From: Rhinopithecus roxellana
Lineage: Eukaryota; Chordata; Mammalia; Primates; Cercopithecidae
Reading direction: 5' to 3'
Assembly: GCF_007565055.1 (NCBI RefSeq)
Contig: NC_044564.1
Span: 76,900,563 to 76,964,562, forward strand
DNA: 64,000 nucleotides
Shown here: in pieces, positions 13,234 to 24,464 of the stretch
How positions within the stretch are numbered: the first letter of the stretch is position 1
Layout of the letters: every line of letters begins with the position of its first letter
Translations under genes and position numbers: made by a program
The notes under the pieces: generated by a model
The model's input: the letters and a program-made list of their open reading frames with translations, nothing else
Database searches by the model: none
Told to the model about the DNA's origin: nothing

Positions 13234-13474
13234 GCAATGAGATCACTTGGACTCAGGAAGGGGAACATCACACACCAGGGCCTATTATGGGGAGGGGGAA
13301 GTGGGGAGGGATGGCACTGGGAGTTATACCTGATGTAAATGACAAGTTGATGGGTGCTGACGAGTTGATAGGTGCAGCACACCAACATGGCACAAGTATA
13401 CATATGTAACAAACCTGCACGTTATGCACATGTACCCTAGAACTTAAAGTATAATAAAAAAAAAGTCTTAAAAT

Positions 13475-16192
13475 AGAAAGTGGTAATAATAAGAAAGACC
13501 AATAAATGAATAAAAAATATAAGTTATTGCAAAGTACGTCTTTGAATGTGCATGTGTACCTGTAGTAATAAGACCATATCTCTCCATTGCCCATTGAATA
13601 TCAGAGCAAGTGTTTATTTAAGTGTCATTATTCTTAGATATTGCCATTACATGAAAATTGGTTTTAAAAAGTATACATGAATCATTTTACATAAGGAATA
13701 ATCATACATATATTTTGCTTCCAGTAATACCACCATATACTCACTAATCAAGAATACAATACATTAAGCATGATGATTTTGTATTTTTATGCAAAGAAAA
13801 CCCACATGTGTCTATGCCAGCTTTTATTGCTACTCCCAACCCTTTGTCTGGATGAGAAAACTTAAGTTTGGTTAATAATCCAAGTAGGGTGTTCCATAGA
13901 TACTTATTTATTTTAAAATTATTTATTGGATGCTTATAATATTCCACTTACTGAAGACAGAGTAATAATCAGCCAAGATAAACATCTCTGCTCTCCTGGA
14001 ATTTTTATGAGTAGAATAGTGGAAAAAGGACTGAGAATATCTGTGTTTTAGAACTGCTTCTTCTACTTACTAGCTGTGGCCCATGGCTAGAACACCTGTA
14101 TTACCTCAGCAAACACTGATATAAAAATGTTGAACCCTATGCTTCTGTCAATGCTTCATTTTAGTCTCTCTGTCTACGTAGACTTTATTTTATCTTATTG
14201 CTAATAGAGTTTATTCACATGGCAGGATAGATTATCATAATAGCAAATTTTACATACTACATAATCTGCCACTAGAAAAGTCTGTTCCTGACACTGATAC
14301 AAGTTCGAAAAATCTAGGGAAGAGAATCATTGGCCTAGCTGAAGTCAAGTGCCAATGCCTGGGCTAATAAAACACAACCAGGGGTAGGTACATGCAAAAG
14401 TATGTCATTCTTCATGGTGGTTATGTGAATGGGATGGAAAGAGGGAGGTCCTAAGGGATTGAGGTCCCAGGTAGACAATCCAAAGGTATGTCTACTATAA
14501 AGAATAAAGGGTATAGTAGAGAAATATAAGCATGATTTAACCTGTCTTGCTCTTCCTAATGAAATATTGTGAGAAAAAATGAGTTTCAATTAATACACAA
14601 TAAACTAAATTCATTTGAGCTTATTTAGATGTTGTTTGTATGCACTCCTGAAGAAATACAAGAATTACATTCTATAGTAAAGGCTAAGGATGTATGTGAT
14701 TCCTTGTAATGAAACCTATCATAGCCTGTAGAGCATTATGAAAAGCAGTGAAGATGTGATTACTTTCAGTCATTGGGAAAGACTATCCTCCAGTATTTCT
14801 CACATTCAAATTTACAGGCAATCTGGAAATAAAACAATAGATACAGTAAATGGCATCTATTTATATTCAGACAAACTATTGTTAATATAGATTTATTTTA
14901 AGTGTTGCACACTTTACAGAACAGCACTAGAGATTTATCTTTAACACATTTTATATCCTCAAGGGAAAAATTGATGAAGTCTTTATAAAAGACTTTTTAT
15001 TGTACCCTAGTAAAGAATTTTACTGTCTTCCATTCTGATATTATTAGTTACCATAATAATCACAGCCTTTCAATTTTACCATTAAAATAGTTTCTGCTTT
15101 CCTCTCATGTTTGTCTGAAAGATTTTTATAAGTTATGAAGTGAAAACTGTCCTCCAGTAAAAATCCGTCACAGATCCTCACGGAAATTTCTGTACCTGGT
15201 ACTCTTAAAAGTTGATGCTTCACAGACTACAGGCTTGGTACTGGGATCTGTACTGGCATTGCACTGCTTAGAAAACTTTCAGACAATACCAGAGGACTAA
15301 GGATTATCAGAACTCTTTTTAGATCAGAAACAAACATAATTCATGAAAGTAAACTGCCAACCTGAGATCTAGAGGAACAACGTTGGTTATTCAGGACTGA
15401 ATAAACTGATGATGGAAATTTTATTGTGTTTTCTATGTTGAAATTGTTGGTATTTTTTAATGTTCTCTTTTCTGATAGACATATGAGTAAACCATTACTT
15501 TTACTCGTATTTATCTTTAATTCCTCCTGATTTAATAAATTATACTTTTCCATGGTTAAATACATGTTAATGATACTCAATTCTTACTAACTCCTCAAAA
15601 ATCAGAAACCAATACTTTTGCTGAGGTAACAATATTTTCATAATATGGTTTATTTATGTAGGTTCAATAAGCATAGCGATAGGATTAGACCAACTGATGG
15701 TGAGACTAAGTTCGAACTTGTGTCATATTTGAGAATGAATTTTATTTCATCTAATCAGGCATTACTAAATACCTGATTATTAAAGGACAAGGGGGTTACT
15801 TCATTTGTGGAGACAATGTCCATAAGCCCTTATTTGGATGCCTGAACACTGGCTGAACTTGACTTGCAAAGAAAGACTGTGCCTGCCTCAGCAGCTGCCT
15901 GAAGTACCCATGTGACATATTTTGAAAGTGCGGGGCATTTGGCCATTGAGTGTTGGGAGGGTGAAAGTATGCAGTGATTGAAATCACTTGCCTTTCCTTC
16001 ATCGGTACATTGCTGTGAGGTATAGGTCCACGGGATTCCTCTAAAGATGACAAAACGTTTGGACATTGAGCTGTTTGTTATAAAGTTACCACCACCTCAG
16101 TAAAAAATTAATAAACCCACTTCCTTTTTTTTCCAATGAATACATTTATAAATAAATGTAAAACTACAAAAAATAAATAAATAAATAAATAA
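13475..16192. other. Mostly unassigned sequence with one unexplained short frame
   Basis: No gene or confident repeat. A weak MIR-like core may lie at 14050-14105 ('cttctacttactagctgtgg'). At 15796-16066 a minus-strand frame of 85 codons overlaps a second of 78 codons in another frame. The sequence is less AT-rich than its neighbours, but I recognise no family. A simple (AAAT)n run at 16171-16192 precedes the Alu. Confidence 0.45.
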
Positions 16193-16505
16193 GGCCAGGC
16201 ACGGTGGCTCACGCCTGTAATCCCAGCACTTTGGGAGGCCGAGGCAGGCGGATCCGAGGTCAGGAGATCAAGACCATCCGGGCTAACACGGTGAAACCCC
16301 GTCTCTACTAAAAGTACAAAAAAAATTAGCCGGGCGTGGTGGCGGGCGCCTGTAGTCCCAGCTACTCTGGAGGCTGAGGCAGGAGAATGGCCTGAACTCG
16401 GGAGGCGGAGCTTGCAGTGAGCCGAGATCTCGCCACTGCCCTCCAGCCTGGGCGACAGAGCGAGACTCCATCTCAAACAAACAAACACACAAACAAACAA
16501 AAAAG
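16193..16505 (+). mobile_element. AluY SINE
   Basis: Complete dimeric Alu starting 'ggccaggcacggtggctcac', with a middle A-rich linker and right arm, ending in an A-tail diversified to (AAAC)n. It has 'gcttgcagtgagccgagat', an AluY-type state. The 5' flank is an (AAAT)n run, which hides any target-site duplication. Antisense frames across it (16518-16108 minus) are the usual antisense-Alu artefact. Confidence 0.93.
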
Positions 16506-18000
16506 AAGAAACCCACATAGTAAGTCGAAATTAAGGTTTAAACTCAAGGATAAAGAAGAATCAAAAATTTAAAGTGGACGTGGTTTAAAAAGAAGACATC
16601 ATATGCACGTGCAATCATCTCTTCCCTGGTCAAGGATAGTTAAATATGTAGTAATGTTAAATTTTAAATTTTTAGCTTTAATCAAAAAAATTTTGGTATT
16701 TTATCAAGTAAGCGGCCAGGCTGAATCTTCAAATACAAGGGCAAAGGAACAGCATAAGATAAAATAACTGTCCCCATCCTACCACCAGAAGATAGTTAAA
16801 AAATTGGATAATATCCTATTTCCTGTGTATCTTGCTAATTCAGAGAAAAGGGGTCATTTAGACAAGAAAAAAAGCAAATATCTGCATCACGCTAAAATTT
16901 ATTTATTTTTAATGTAACAGTTTTATGTCAAGAAAAGAGAGATATCTTGACATACAAATATTCAATCTGGGGCTTTCACTGACGTTTTTCACAGGGAAGT
17001 TTTGAAATATTTACCTTGTCTTCTGTTTTGTTACCCCCAGCATGAGAAAGGCATTGTATATGCAGAGGCGGGTGCTATTAACATATCTGACAGTGATTTG
17101 TTTAAAATGATTGTTAAAAGTGATTATTCTCAAATGTCTTAGTTTGACAGAAACATATTCTTTTATCTAGGCTATACATGGTTAAAAAATTAAGGTAGTA
17201 CTATACATAGTCTTTGTATTAGAAGAAATAATGCCATTAGAAAAACCATATTATGCGATTTTACAGTTTTTAAGTTCTACTCCAGACCCATTGTCTATTT
17301 GCTCCTTTGCTCCCTTTACTACTACTTTATTTGTCCAAGTTTACAAGCAACAAAATCAATCCACGCAGCATCCAACCATTGGATTTTACTTCTTTATACT
17401 TTGATTATGCAATATGCTACTGATATGGACGTCTCTTTCTATCTGCATCCAAATAATTAAGCCTGCTTAGCATGCCCTGGCAACTCCTTAGCACCATCCC
17501 TTTATCTATGAGTTTCCTCATAAGCAACCCTGATTACATATCCTCTACCTCAGCTTTTTTCCAAATGTTCCTGGGGATAAAAATTACCTGAGGTATTTCT
17601 GAAAACAAATTCCCAAGGTCCATGTCAGTTCCACTACATAAAATCTCTAGATCTCATGATAGGTTCATAAAATAGTGTATGTTTAATAAAGCATTCCAAG
17701 CAAGTGTTTTACATTTGGCAAATCTGAGGAGACAATGCTCTTATCTGTTACTTCCTTTCCCTTGATTTTGTATTGGTTCTCTCTTCTGTTATTGTAATTG
17801 CCAACTAACTTTTAAAATTTTTACTGTAATCTCTCCTCTTCTAATATATTATACACAACCATTTTTTGTATACACTCATTATATCAAAAATCTTTGATAT
17901 CATATTATTACTAAGATATTACTAAGATAGTATAAAAAGTATTTAATGTAACAAATATACATAGCCACAATCTGATCTCACTGCCTTTAAACCTTTCTTT
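16506..18000. other. Unassigned intergenic sequence
   Basis: AT-rich with no gene, RNA or repeat that I can name. Confidence 0.5.
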
Positions 18001-18250
18001 TCTATCAAGTTCCTGTGCATACTGTATTACTATTACCTTATACCATTTGCAGAATACATTTTGCCTGCCACATAGCTATATTTTGTGACTATGGTTATTT
18101 GCTCTGACTGGATTGTCCTTCTCTCCACACAGCCTCTCTATTAAGACACTACTTCAAAATCTCTATAAATACCTCATCTCCTCAATTAAGTGTACCCTCC
18201 CTCGAAATCTACCAATTCTTCCTCAGTCTGTGCAAATTTCAGTTTTCAGC
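18001..18250 (+). mobile_element. Probable L2 fragment
   Basis: A C/T-rich run with 'tttgctctgactggattgtccttctctcc' and 'acttcaaaatctctataaatacctcatctcctcaattaag' parallels the L2 3' part that encodes the end of the RT region and 3'UTR. It is old and diverged, and MIR or unique origin is not excluded. Confidence 0.45.
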
Positions 18251-18282
18251 CTTTTCTAAATAGACAGATGACAGAGAGAAAG

Positions 18283-18288
18283 AGAGCC

Positions 18289-18348
<60 letters not shown>
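18283..18348. repeat. (GA)n microsatellite
   Basis: An almost pure AG dinucleotide tract of about 32 units, preceded by imperfect GA-rich sequence from 18268 and followed by ACAGACAG. The Arg-Glu and Ser-Leu frames across it are artefacts of the repeat. Confidence 0.95.
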
Positions 18349-18354
<6 letters not shown>

Positions 18355-18913
18355 TATTATAGGAGCCTTGGAGGGATGGTTATTACATTTCTTTGTTGTG
18401 CTTTTCCCTAAGTATTCAGTACAACATCTACACATGCAAGTGATATGTAAATGCTTCTTAAAATCATAACTGAATGGGTGGACAAAAATAAACATTTCAA
18501 GAATCACCTGAAATGTTTACTTTTACCTTTTATATACGCACCTTATTTGGATGCACTCTCTTTGAAATAATTCCACATGGGGTTATTGGGTTTGTCCTCC
18601 CACCTCCCCACTTTACTCTTGCCCTCTTGGCCTCCTAACCTCTATCTTCCACCTCCTCCTAATTTTTCCTCAGTCTCGCCAGCAATTGCTAATGACTTGA
18701 TGTTGACTGAACATTATTAAACTAGATCCTTTGACAAGGTTCTTAAAATAACTTGTTTAAGTGGGAAAATAAATTTGAATGCTGATCTGCTGTTGGTGAA
18801 ATGCTATAATGCACATTGTTTTGTATGAAGCAGATAGCTGCTCTAGTAGCTTTTGATGCTTGGTTACTTGCAGAATGCTTTAGAATAACAGTATCCTAAC
18901 CCTCAAGAATACA

Positions 18914-19256
18914 TTGCCATAGAAAAAAAACAAGATCATGTCCTTTTCAGCAACATGAATGAAACTGGACATCGTAATTCTAGGTGAACTAATGCAGAAA
19001 ACCAAATACCACATGTTCTCACTTGTAAGTGGGAGCTAAATGTTGACTACACATGGACAAAAAGGACACTGTGGCCTACTTGAGGGTGAAGGATGGGAGG
19101 AGGAAGAAGATAGAAAAACTATCTATTGGGTACTATGCTTATTACTGGGTGACAAAATAATCCATGCGCTATACCCCTGTGACACAGAATTTGCCTATAT
19201 AAAAAAGTGCACATGTACCCCTGAAACTAAAATAGAAGTTTAAAAAATTAAAAATT
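18914..19256 (+). mobile_element. L1 3' end (older L1PB/L1MA-type)
   Basis: 5'-truncated L1 that starts in the ORF2 C-terminus ('acaagatcatgtccttttca'), passes through 'accacatgttctcacttgta' and a purine-rich 3'UTR (about 19080-19115), and ends 'tgtacccctgaaactaaaa' plus a degenerate A-rich tail. The spacing of blocks is that of primate L1 3' ends. Divergence shows it predates the 11-kb element. Confidence 0.88.
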
Positions 19257-19268
19257 AATTAAAAAACT

Positions 19269-19572
19269 AGGCCGGGTGCGGTGGCTCAAGCCTGTAATCC
19301 CAGCACTTTGGGAGGCCGAGACGGGCAAATCACGAGGTCAGGAGTTCGAGACCATCCTGGCTAACACGGTGAAACCCCGTCTCTACTAAAAAATACAAAA
19401 AAAAGCTAGCCGGGCGAGGTGGCTGGCGCCTGTAGTCCCAGCTACTTGGGAGGCTGAGGCAGGAGAATGGCATAAACCCGGGAGGCGGAGCTTGCAGTGA
19501 GCTGAGATCCGGCCACTGCACTCCAGACCGGGCGACAGAGCGAGACTCCGTCTCAAAAAAAAAAAAAAAAAA
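19269..19572 (+). mobile_element. AluY of Old World monkey type (AluYRa-like)
   Basis: Full-length Alu with 'GCTCAAGCC', 'CTAGCCGGGCGAGGTGG' and 'GATCCGGCCACTGC', the set of variants that marks cercopithecoid AluY lineages. The A-tail runs to about 19572. A possible short duplication AAAAACTA (19261-19268) recurs after the tail (19568-19575), but A-richness makes it uncertain. It is the best single indication of the source lineage together with the copy at 39741. Confidence 0.92.
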
Positions 19573-20558
19573 CTAAAACACACACAGAAAACAACTCATA
19601 TTGTGGAGGCTTCTCCAGCCTTCATCCAAATCAAAGTTTTTGTGACTAATACCCATTTAATCCAGCCGTACTGTGCAATTATAATGTATTACACCTATTT
19701 GCATATTTGTTATAATTTTCACTGGATTATGGACTTCAGTATTTCATTTAACTTACTTTTTCATTATACCTGGTGTTTAATAGATGCTTAATAAAAGTTT
19801 GTTGAATACAAATTTTTTTTAAAAAGTTGCATTGCATTGAGGTTCGCTGCACACCTGGCTGCCTCATTCTCTCAGCACTCAAGAAATTCTGGGACTGCTC
19901 TTGGGCTATTTGTCATGGAAGAACTTAAATTTTTCAAATGACAAGTTCCATATTTAAGTTCTTTATAAAACACAATCGACTTGAAAGCAGCCCAAATTTT
20001 TGAAACTGCAAGTTGATTTCACTGAGTGCCCTTTCAGGATTTTAAGTAGTTATGGAGCAGGGGAAGCCAGGCAAGATTGTTTGAAAAGATACTGAAACCA
20101 TAAACATGTCCTTCTTCTCCCAAAGTGCTGTCACCACTACATAAAATAAAACGAAGCTTTCGACCATGGGAACTTTCTAGCCTATTGCCATTCTAGGAAA
20201 AGAACTGAGCAGAGAATTTTAGCATTTCTGAAGGGCTGCAAAAGGAAAATTATATGATTACTCTTTTAAAAGTGTAATGGCTGATGAAGTACTAGGCAAA
20301 CATCAATGAATTATTAATATCAGTACTCAGCTTTGCAGTTGGACAATTGGGATTTCTTATTCTCACTTCCCTTCGCTGAACTGTTTTTAGAGCAGGTGGG
20401 TCAATGCTATATCTTAAGGAGCCCATTTCAGATTCTATGTAAAGATCTAAACTCAGACGACCCCATGAAGATTTCTTTAATTTTTAGAGTTAACCTTGGA
20501 AATAATATCTTATTTGAAATGGGTGGTAAGGATAGGAGAAAAATTAAAGATTATAGTA

Positions 20559-20601
20559 ATGATGATGATGATGATGATGATGATGACTTTTTTTTTTTTT
20601 T
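20559..20601. repeat. (ATG)n microsatellite followed by poly-T
   Basis: About nine uninterrupted GAT/ATG units at 20559-20586, directly followed by a T run to 20601. The Asp-rich frame across it (20333-20677, plus) is a by-product of the repeat. Confidence 0.9.
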
Positions 20602-21081
20602 AACAATGCAGCTTTGGCCAAAGTTAACAAAAGTAAAGCAAGTACGCCAGAGACTGAGAAATAAGTCTACCTATTAAGACAGAGTCAACTAGGAAGTATG
20701 AAAAAAAGTTGATGCAACTAAGGATTAAGTGTCTACTATTTTTGTTTTTGACGTTCCCATGGGAAACTCAGGCTATTCCTATGTAGTGAAAAAGTGTTAA
20801 ACAATTATGCTGGACACATATGATTCCTCCCTCTACTACATTGTTCTAAGAAGATCAAGTAAACTTTGTGTTCATATTTTTGTGTCTAAAGCATCAAAAA
20901 TTCTCTGAATCTATGGATTCATTGTGGGTCCAGGTGATACAAACTAGATATTCTCTATATTAAAAATAACCCGATCTAGTTGCCTCTGATTAGACACAAA
21001 CCCTAATTTTCTTCTACTTGATTCCAAGAGGCAATTTGCATGATTCCTAGAGAGGTAATAGGAGAGCAAGTGAATATTTCT

Positions 21082-21109
21082 ATTAATTAAAGTGCATGCT
21101 TTAATTAAT
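21082..21109. repeat. Perfect 11-bp-arm inverted repeat of homeodomain-like sites
   Basis: Arms ATTAATTAAAG (21082-21092) and CTTTAATTAAT (21099-21109) are exact reverse complements around a TGCATG centre. Each arm contains TAATTA, a core bound by many homeodomain proteins, and 'TGCAT' recurs just downstream at 21111-21115. Whether it binds anything in vivo is unknown. In AT-rich DNA such an inverted repeat can also arise by chance. Confidence 0.6.
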
Positions 21110-23109
21110 GTGCATTAAACATCATCAGAGAGTTCTAGAAGTAAAGGCAGGGAAAGGAAGTAGATCTATTCATCGTTGCCCTTTAGGGCTCAATGAAGTT
21201 TTATTGTCATTTTCCTCACAGCTTGACAGAAGCAAAGTAATGGTGAAGAGGTCTGTGGTCCGTCTTTGCAGCCTCCTGGCTAAATAAAGCTAATGAAGTA
21301 GAAACATGTTATTGATAAAACTAGCCTGTGTTTCATAATATGCCCCATCAGCTGGAAACTGTTCAGTGTTTGTGTTAATCTGTTCTGACCTCAATCATCT
21401 TTCTTTTTTTGGCTTCCAAATGCTAAATGGTGGCTTGTTATTTGTCTTCATTAAGCTGAAAAATAATCTCACTCTTAAACTCCCCACAATACTTCAATAC
21501 ACTGTATAAAGGCAAAACCAACAATATACATTTTTTTCTGTAAGGAGATAAAAGGATTATATGGATTTTTCAAGACTTAATGGTAGAAAAGTCTCAGAAA
21601 TAACTGTTTCAGTTGATAGCTCCACTAATGTAAATCTTTTGACTCTCATTTCTTTAAATGCAACACTGAACTAAAAATGAACTGTTGTAAAATTGTGTAC
21701 CTTGTACATGATTTTATGTACATTAAAAATGAAATGTTAATTCCAGTCCCATACTAATTAATTTGAGTGAAAATTTCTTGACAGCAGAAGTTTTATTTCT
21801 TGTTTTCCATTGTATCTGCAAGAACACAGACGAGTGTCTAACGCATGGTAAATGCTCAAAAATATCCAAAGAGATTTCAAGAATATAGATACTTTACTGC
21901 ACTACTGAATTGTTAATTTTTCACTATCCTGTTCCCTCTTTTCTAAGAAAATGCATTATTTTACTATTTTAAATTTTATTTTAAAGCCATGTGTTATTTT
22001 ACAAACCGTAGAAGTATCTTTGATTCAGATACTCCAAATTATGGCAAAGTGAACTGGACATGGTGAGTCATTTTCAAGAGGATTTTAACATACTCTTCCT
22101 CAACATTCGATGGAGAATTTATTGCACAACTCACAAAAGTGCCTGAAAGTTAGCTTGTCACTCAGTCAGAGAACCACAAGGCTGTATCATTTAAGCCTTG
22201 GCATTTCTATCTAGTGATATGCCAAATCGGCCTCCAAAAAAATGGTTGTGTGAAGTTAAAGAATTTATATCAAAAGCATTGTGCAGGAATCCCTGAAAAT
22301 GTGTAATATCCACCTAGAGAACTGTACTTAATATCTAACTATAGGGTTGATTAAAGAAATAGCAGCGCTTAAAAATATACTACCTCCAAGGTATTTCAAA
22401 GCAAAGAGAGCCACTGCAATGCACTTTTGTTACAATTCACCCAGAGTTTTTCAGTTTCCCTATCCTGCTGATTATTAACAGATTGTTATTGTTGAATACT
22501 TAGTAGAGACAAAAATATTTCATGTTAAATGAGAATCAATAAAAACATCTGAACGTACAAATGAACAGGTGATCATTTTCATCAGAAACTTTACTGCTTC
22601 TTATCTTTGTGTAAAGGCACACTTCTTTTGTTGTTATAATTTTAATTGAATTTTGAGAAGAAATTGATGAAATTCACTTAAAACAATGTCAACTGTTCTT
22701 TAGGGACAGCTTTGTTAAGGGCTGGCTGTAATCCAAGGCTTCGCCTCTAAGTCAAGGTTCCAGGGTTCATATAAAGTTTTCTAATTAGTTCTATTGTGAC
22801 ACTTTAAAATTGCTATCTCTTTTGATTAGGTAATTTGCCCCAATATATTATTGTACTAAGATGTTGGAGATAAAATCATACACACAGTGACAAAAATCAA
22901 GAAGACTAAATAATTTACATTTTAAAAGTCATTAAAGTTCAAACATTTTGAGCCATGAGAGTTATTATTGGCAGGTTGGAAAACAGCTGGCATGCAAATG
23001 ATAGAATACAGACCATTTCCATTGCTATTACATGCATTAGAATTATTGATTTTAAATTTGTCAAATGGAACAGGACTGGAAGTGATTATTTTTGCTATGA
23101 ATATTAGAC

Positions 23110-23300
23110 AGTGGTTAATCATAGTAATGACTACTATTTACTTAGCTTCAACTACGTACCCCAATGTATGTACTAAGATTTTCATTCAACAGATGAGAAC
23201 CGTAAAACTCAAGGTAACTGCTATTTGCTCAGGCTCCCAAAGCTATAATGTGAATGAATCTCAAATCTAAGTTGAGCTCTCTCAAATCTAAACTGAGTAT
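23110..23300 (-). mobile_element. MIR-like SINE fragment
   Basis: Plus strand shows the complement of a MIR core and tail: 'tcattcaacagatgagaacc', a block like AAGGTAACTGC, 'caggctcccaaagctataatg' and 'tgaatctcaaatctaagttga'. These match the antisense 'ATGAGGAAACTGAGGC...CCAAGGTCACACAGC' order of MIR. Diverged; edges approximate. Confidence 0.55.
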
Positions 23301-23429
23301 TTCTGACAGTGTGCTCAAAATAAGTATGGAAGACTAACATAAGAGTGCTAAAAAAGAAAACTATTTTTATCTCCACTGGAAAATCAGTCATCATGAAAAA
23401 ATAAGTCAAAAATTATGAAAGAAAAATGA

Positions 23430-23632
23430 TCAACTGGGGACTACTAGAGGGAGGAGGAAGAAAGGGCAGCGTGGGCTGAAAATTTATCTATTGGGTGCTA
23501 TGCTCACTGCCTGGGTGATGGGATCACTATTAACCCCAAATGTCAGCATGACACATTATAACCATGTAACAAATCTGCCCATGTACCCTCAGGATCCGAA
23601 ATAAAAGTTGACAAAAATGAATAAAACAAAAA
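23430..23632 (+). mobile_element. L1 3'UTR fragment (old)
   Basis: Only the last ~200 bp of an L1 remain: 'actactagagggaggagg', 'attgggtgctatgctcactg', 'aaccatgtaacaaatctgcc', 'catgtaccctcaggatccg' and 'aaataaaagttgaca'. No strong poly-A or target-site duplication survives. Confidence 0.85.
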
Positions 23633-24313
23633 TTATTCTCACCTTCCCCCAAATTCCATTTCTCTCTAATGTAAATGAGATCCATAAGAATGTTCCAAAG
23701 TTATAGCCATGAGGATGTAAATAACTTATTATTAATACACAACCAGCAAATGTAGTACTTATCATTTCTTAATAATCATGTTTCTATGTTAATTACTAAC
23801 TATCCCTATTCTAATAAGTTGCTGCTTTACAAAGACCAGAGGAGCTATTTACTGGATCTCCAGGGCCTAGGCAGAAGTGGAATGCAATGAGGAAGAGAGG
23901 CCTGAGAATTTATGTTAATCACAGTGAAGAATGACATGTGGGAAATATCTGAAAATGGAAGAGTTGGATTAATAGAATGAGTGCTAGTAGAATATACTTA
24001 TTTTTCTCTTATTTTAGACAGTATTATTTAGAATTAAACCTTGTAATTTAAAGCAATTTTAGTAAGTAGTCCATATTTCATTGGGCTAGGGCCAACACAA
24101 AATAACATTTTAAAATGTACATGTTTTAAGGATAAATAAATGAATACACCTACACACACACATTTACAGTAATTTTGCATTGTTTCCTGAAAATGTGTTC
24201 TGCTTGTTTGAAATTAATGTTAGTTTACTTTATAGCTGAATATATTTTTAAAAGAGAGTCATGGCTAATTGAAAAGAGAGAAGTATTTTCTGCTCCAGAG
24301 TATACTGTCCAGG

Positions 24314-24360
<47 letters not shown>

Positions 24361-24464
24361 TACATACACACACACACAACACACATACATATAATCACTT
24401 TTATAAATAAAACACGCACATATTCTATTTTCTTTCTTCTTTCATCTACTAAGAGATAAGTTAA
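23633..24464. other. Unassigned sequence including a compound microsatellite
   Basis: No gene or dispersed repeat recognised apart from the (AT)n(CA)n tract annotated separately. Confidence 0.5.
24314..24390. repeat. Compound (AT)n(CA)n microsatellite
   Basis: About 13 AT units (24314-24340) pass directly into CA repeats with TACA interruptions (24341-24390). Alternating purine-pyrimidine tracts like this are length-variable and can adopt cruciform or Z-form DNA. The Tyr-Ile and His-Thr frames across it are artefacts. Confidence 0.95.

Larger units (their letters stand above)
11101..13474 (+). mobile_element. Young L1 with inverted 5' segment (twin-primed), flanked by 10-bp TSD
   Basis: The insertion is bounded by direct repeats GTCTTAAAAT at 11101-11110 and 13465-13474, just after the poly-A tail (13455-13464). 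Its 5' part (11111-11950) is L1 ORF2 in reverse orientation. Its 3' part (11951-13464) is sense ORF2 C-terminus, 3'UTR and tail. The two parts meet at about 11951, and each carries the same 35-nt ORF2 stretch (11109-11143 inverted, 11951-11985 direct). This is the signature of twin priming during target-primed reverse transcription. Open frames are largely preserved, so the copy is fairly young (L1PA-like). The 3'UTR has the duplicated 'GTTGATGGGTGCTGAC' type block also seen at 39130. Confidence 0.92.
19573..23100. other. 3.5 kb largely free of recognised repeats
   Basis: No gene is visible. A fragment at about 19700-19800 ends 'gatgcttaataaaagtttgttgaat', like an L2/MIR 3' tail, and a similar weak tail lies near 21830-21865. 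The remainder, especially 20900-22950, shows no Alu or L1 and has several TAATTA-rich motifs (see the palindrome at 21082). Low repeat density could reflect old, functionally constrained non-coding DNA, but sequence alone cannot show that. Confidence 0.45.

Noticed and set aside
14050..14150. MIR core
   Set aside because: Only one short block ('ttactagctgtgg') fits. Flanking order is not maintained well enough to annotate as a separate element.
16108..16518. 136-codon minus-strand frame resembling a hypothetical human protein
   Set aside because: It is the well-known antisense-Alu translation; the frame exists only because of the Alu at 16193-16505. The same applies to frames at 19330-19583, 28617-28899, 31645-31950, 32296-32493, 32890-33138 and 59332-59748.
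18190..18507. Arg-Glu repeat (plus) and Ser-Leu repeat (minus) proteins
   Set aside because: Both are translations of the (GA)n microsatellite.
24225..24459. Cys-Val or Tyr-Ile rich peptides
   Set aside because: They are translations of the (AT)n(CA)n tract.
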